From Spirochaeta sp. (GTDB lineage Bacteria; Spirochaetota; Spirochaetia; Spirochaetales_E; Spirochaetaceae_B), in NCBI GenBank assembly GCA_030590585.1, contig JAUUYD010000137.1:1-6514 (forward strand): DNA of 6,514 bases. The letters are read 5' to 3'. Below are positions 5,419 through 6,514 of this stretch, piece by piece. The stretch's first letter is position 1; every line of letters starts with the position of its first letter. The notes below the pieces were generated by a model. The model was not told the origin of the DNA. It did not search any database and saw only the letters and a list, made by a program, of their open reading frames with translations. Position numbers and translations under genes: made by a program.

Positions 5419-6457
5419 TGAAGATAGACGTCCTCAGGGTGAACTGCTTGTCTATCAGGGACCGGGATTGGATGACCCTATTCAGGTGCGGCTTGAAGGT
5501 GAAACAGTCTGGTTGAGTCAGAAGCTGATGGCGGAACTCTACGGTGTTTCGGTTCCAACTATAAATGAACATATTGCCAACATTTGTGAAGATGATGAAT
5601 TGATACCGGAGGCAACTATTAGGAAATTCCGAATAGTTCAAACCGAAGGAACTCGACAGATTGGCCGACTGATCGATTATTACAATATGGAGATGATTAT
5701 CGCTGTCGGTTTTCGGGTACGCTCCAAACGGGGTAATCAATTCCGCAAGTGGGCCACTGACCGTATTAGTGAATATTTGGTGAAGGGATTCACCATGGAT
5801 GATGAACGGCTTAAGGGCAATGCTGGGGTTATTGATTACTTTGATGAACTATTGGCAAGGATTCGCGAGATTCGTGCCAGCGAGGCCCGGGTTTATTTGA
5901 TGATCCGTAATATCTTTACTTTGGCCAGTGATTATCAGGAAGGCGAAAAGCAAACCCAGCTCTTTTTTGCCACCATGCAGAACAAAATGCACTATGCTTC
6001 AACTGGCCTTACAGCGGCAGAGATTGTCATTAATAGAGCTAATGCCGAGCTGTCCAATATGGGACTGACCAATTGGAAAGGTTCTCATGTGCTGAAAACC
6101 GATGTCGGTTCTGCCAAGAACTATCTCGACAAAGAGGAAATTGACACCCTCAACCGCATCACCGTAATGTTTCTCGATCAGGCTGAATTTCGTGCGCAGC
6201 GTCATCAGGCCATACGCATGGAGGACTGGGAATTGTTCCTGGATAAATTTCTAACCGATGTTGAACTTCCCCTGCTCGATAATATCGGTACGATCAGCAG
6301 GGATTCTGCATTTGAATTTGCTAATGAGCAATATGATCATTTTGTTGAAAAACGACGTATGGAAGCACAGCAACAGGTCGATCAAAACTATATCGACGAG
6401 TTGAAGAAATCAGCCAAAATACTCGATCGAAAACGCAGTAATGGTAGAGCGAAATGA
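5408..6457 (+). CDS. rhuM: RhuM family protein
   Basis: A 349-residue, full-length RhuM-family protein, named after a gene of Salmonella pathogenicity island 3; its biochemical function is unknown to me. Family landmarks: VWLSQKLMAELYGVSVPTIN (34-53), a helix-turn-helix-like region followed by EHI; GFRVRSKRGNQFRKWAT (101-117); then a C-terminal block with TAAEIV (202-207), NMGLTNWKG (217-225), DVGSAKNYL (232-240) and LNRITVMFLDQAE (248-260). The C-terminus is charged and ends in RKRSNGRAK. No signal peptide or membrane segment is seen, so it should be cytoplasmic. RhuM genes often sit inside type I restriction loci beside hsdM and hsdS, which matches the hsdM relic directly upstream. The ATG at 5408 overlaps the relic's TAA (5416-5418) by 11 bp in another frame; only a weak G-rich ribosome binding site is visible, so translational coupling is likely. 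No disabling mutation is seen. Confidence 0.93.
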   Translation: MGINEDRRPQGELLVYQGPGLDDPIQVRLEGETVWLSQKLMAELYGVSVPTINEHIANICEDDELIPEATIRKFRIVQTEGTRQIGRLIDYYNMEMIIAVGFRVRSKRGNQFRKWATDRISEYLVKGFTMDDERLKGNAGVIDYFDELLARIREIRASEARVYLMIRNIFTLASDYQEGEKQTQLFFATMQNKMHYASTGLTAAEIVINRANAELSNMGLTNWKGSHVLKTDVGSAKNYLDKEEIDTLNRITVMFLDQAEFRAQRHQAIRMEDWELFLDKFLTDVELPLLDNIGTISRDSAFEFANEQYDHFVEKRRMEAQQQVDQNYIDELKKSAKILDRKRSNGRAK

Positions 6458-6486
6458 CCACTACCCAATTAATAGAACAACTGTAA
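6454..6486 (+). pseudogene. Possible truncated start of a downstream gene
   Basis: An ATG overlaps the rhuM stop codon (ATGA at 6454-6457), the usual form of operon coupling, but it opens only 10 codons (MTTTQLIEQL) before TAA at 6484-6486. The frame then stays open to the window edge (PLSCITAIS). It may be the start of a broken next gene of the old restriction locus, or chance. I cannot identify a family from so little sequence. Confidence 0.25.
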
Positions 6487-6514
6487 CCACTCAGCTGCAT
6501 AACAGCCATATCTG

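Noticed and set aside
5258..5740. Minus-strand 160-codon reading frame
   Set aside because: It is antisense to the hsdM relic and the well-supported rhuM, with no family signature or ribosome binding site seen.
1..6514. CRISPR array, rRNA, riboswitch or insertion sequence
   Set aside because: No regularly spaced repeats, rRNA-like stretches, recognised riboswitch cores or transposase frames were seen on either strand.

Overview
The window most likely comes from a spirochaete (Treponema/Spirochaeta-like). The main evidence is the gene order cheA-cheW-cheX-cheY, with a CheW carrying a CheR-like C-terminal domain, a CheX phosphatase in place of CheZ, and a CheA whose dimerization region appears extended. 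All three traits are known from treponemes. Genus and species cannot be assigned from sequence reading alone.

Layout. (1) 1-3493, plus strand: a tight chemotaxis operon of cheA (5' end outside the window), a cheW-cheR-like fusion, cheX and cheY. Gaps are 5, 23 and 14 bp, and clear ribosome binding sites precede the last three genes. (2) 3501-3651: a tRNA-Val(GAC) gene with its own sigma70-type promoter just after cheY and a strong UUCG-loop terminator. (3) 3658-4489: a vapBC toxin-antitoxin module on the minus strand, bracketed by two direct copies of a ~48 bp repeat, with nested palindromes over the vapB promoter. (4) 4490-4640: noncoding DNA with a large compound inverted repeat. (5) 4641-5033: a GxxExxY-family (PD-(D/E)XK-like) gene whose expected catalytic Glu is Lys. 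(6) 5114-5418: a wrecked hsdM (type I restriction-modification methyltransferase), in which N-terminal, C-terminal-core and tail fragments are joined by internal deletions, with one frameshift and one nonsense codon. (7) 5408-6457: an intact rhuM-family gene overlapping the end of the hsdM relic. (8) A possible start of another gene that stops after 10 codons.

How it fits together. The first half is core signalling. CheA phosphorylates CheY, CheX dephosphorylates CheY-P, and the CheW fusion couples CheA to receptors. The tRNA-Val gene marks the switch to accessory DNA: a toxin-antitoxin cassette, dispersed repeats, a nuclease-like gene and the ruins of a type I restriction locus from which rhuM has survived. 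I see no clearly undescribed system. The points most worth checking are the collapsed hsdM with a preserved rhuM, the direct repeats around vapBC, the altered GxxExxY active site, and the CheW-CheR-like fusion.
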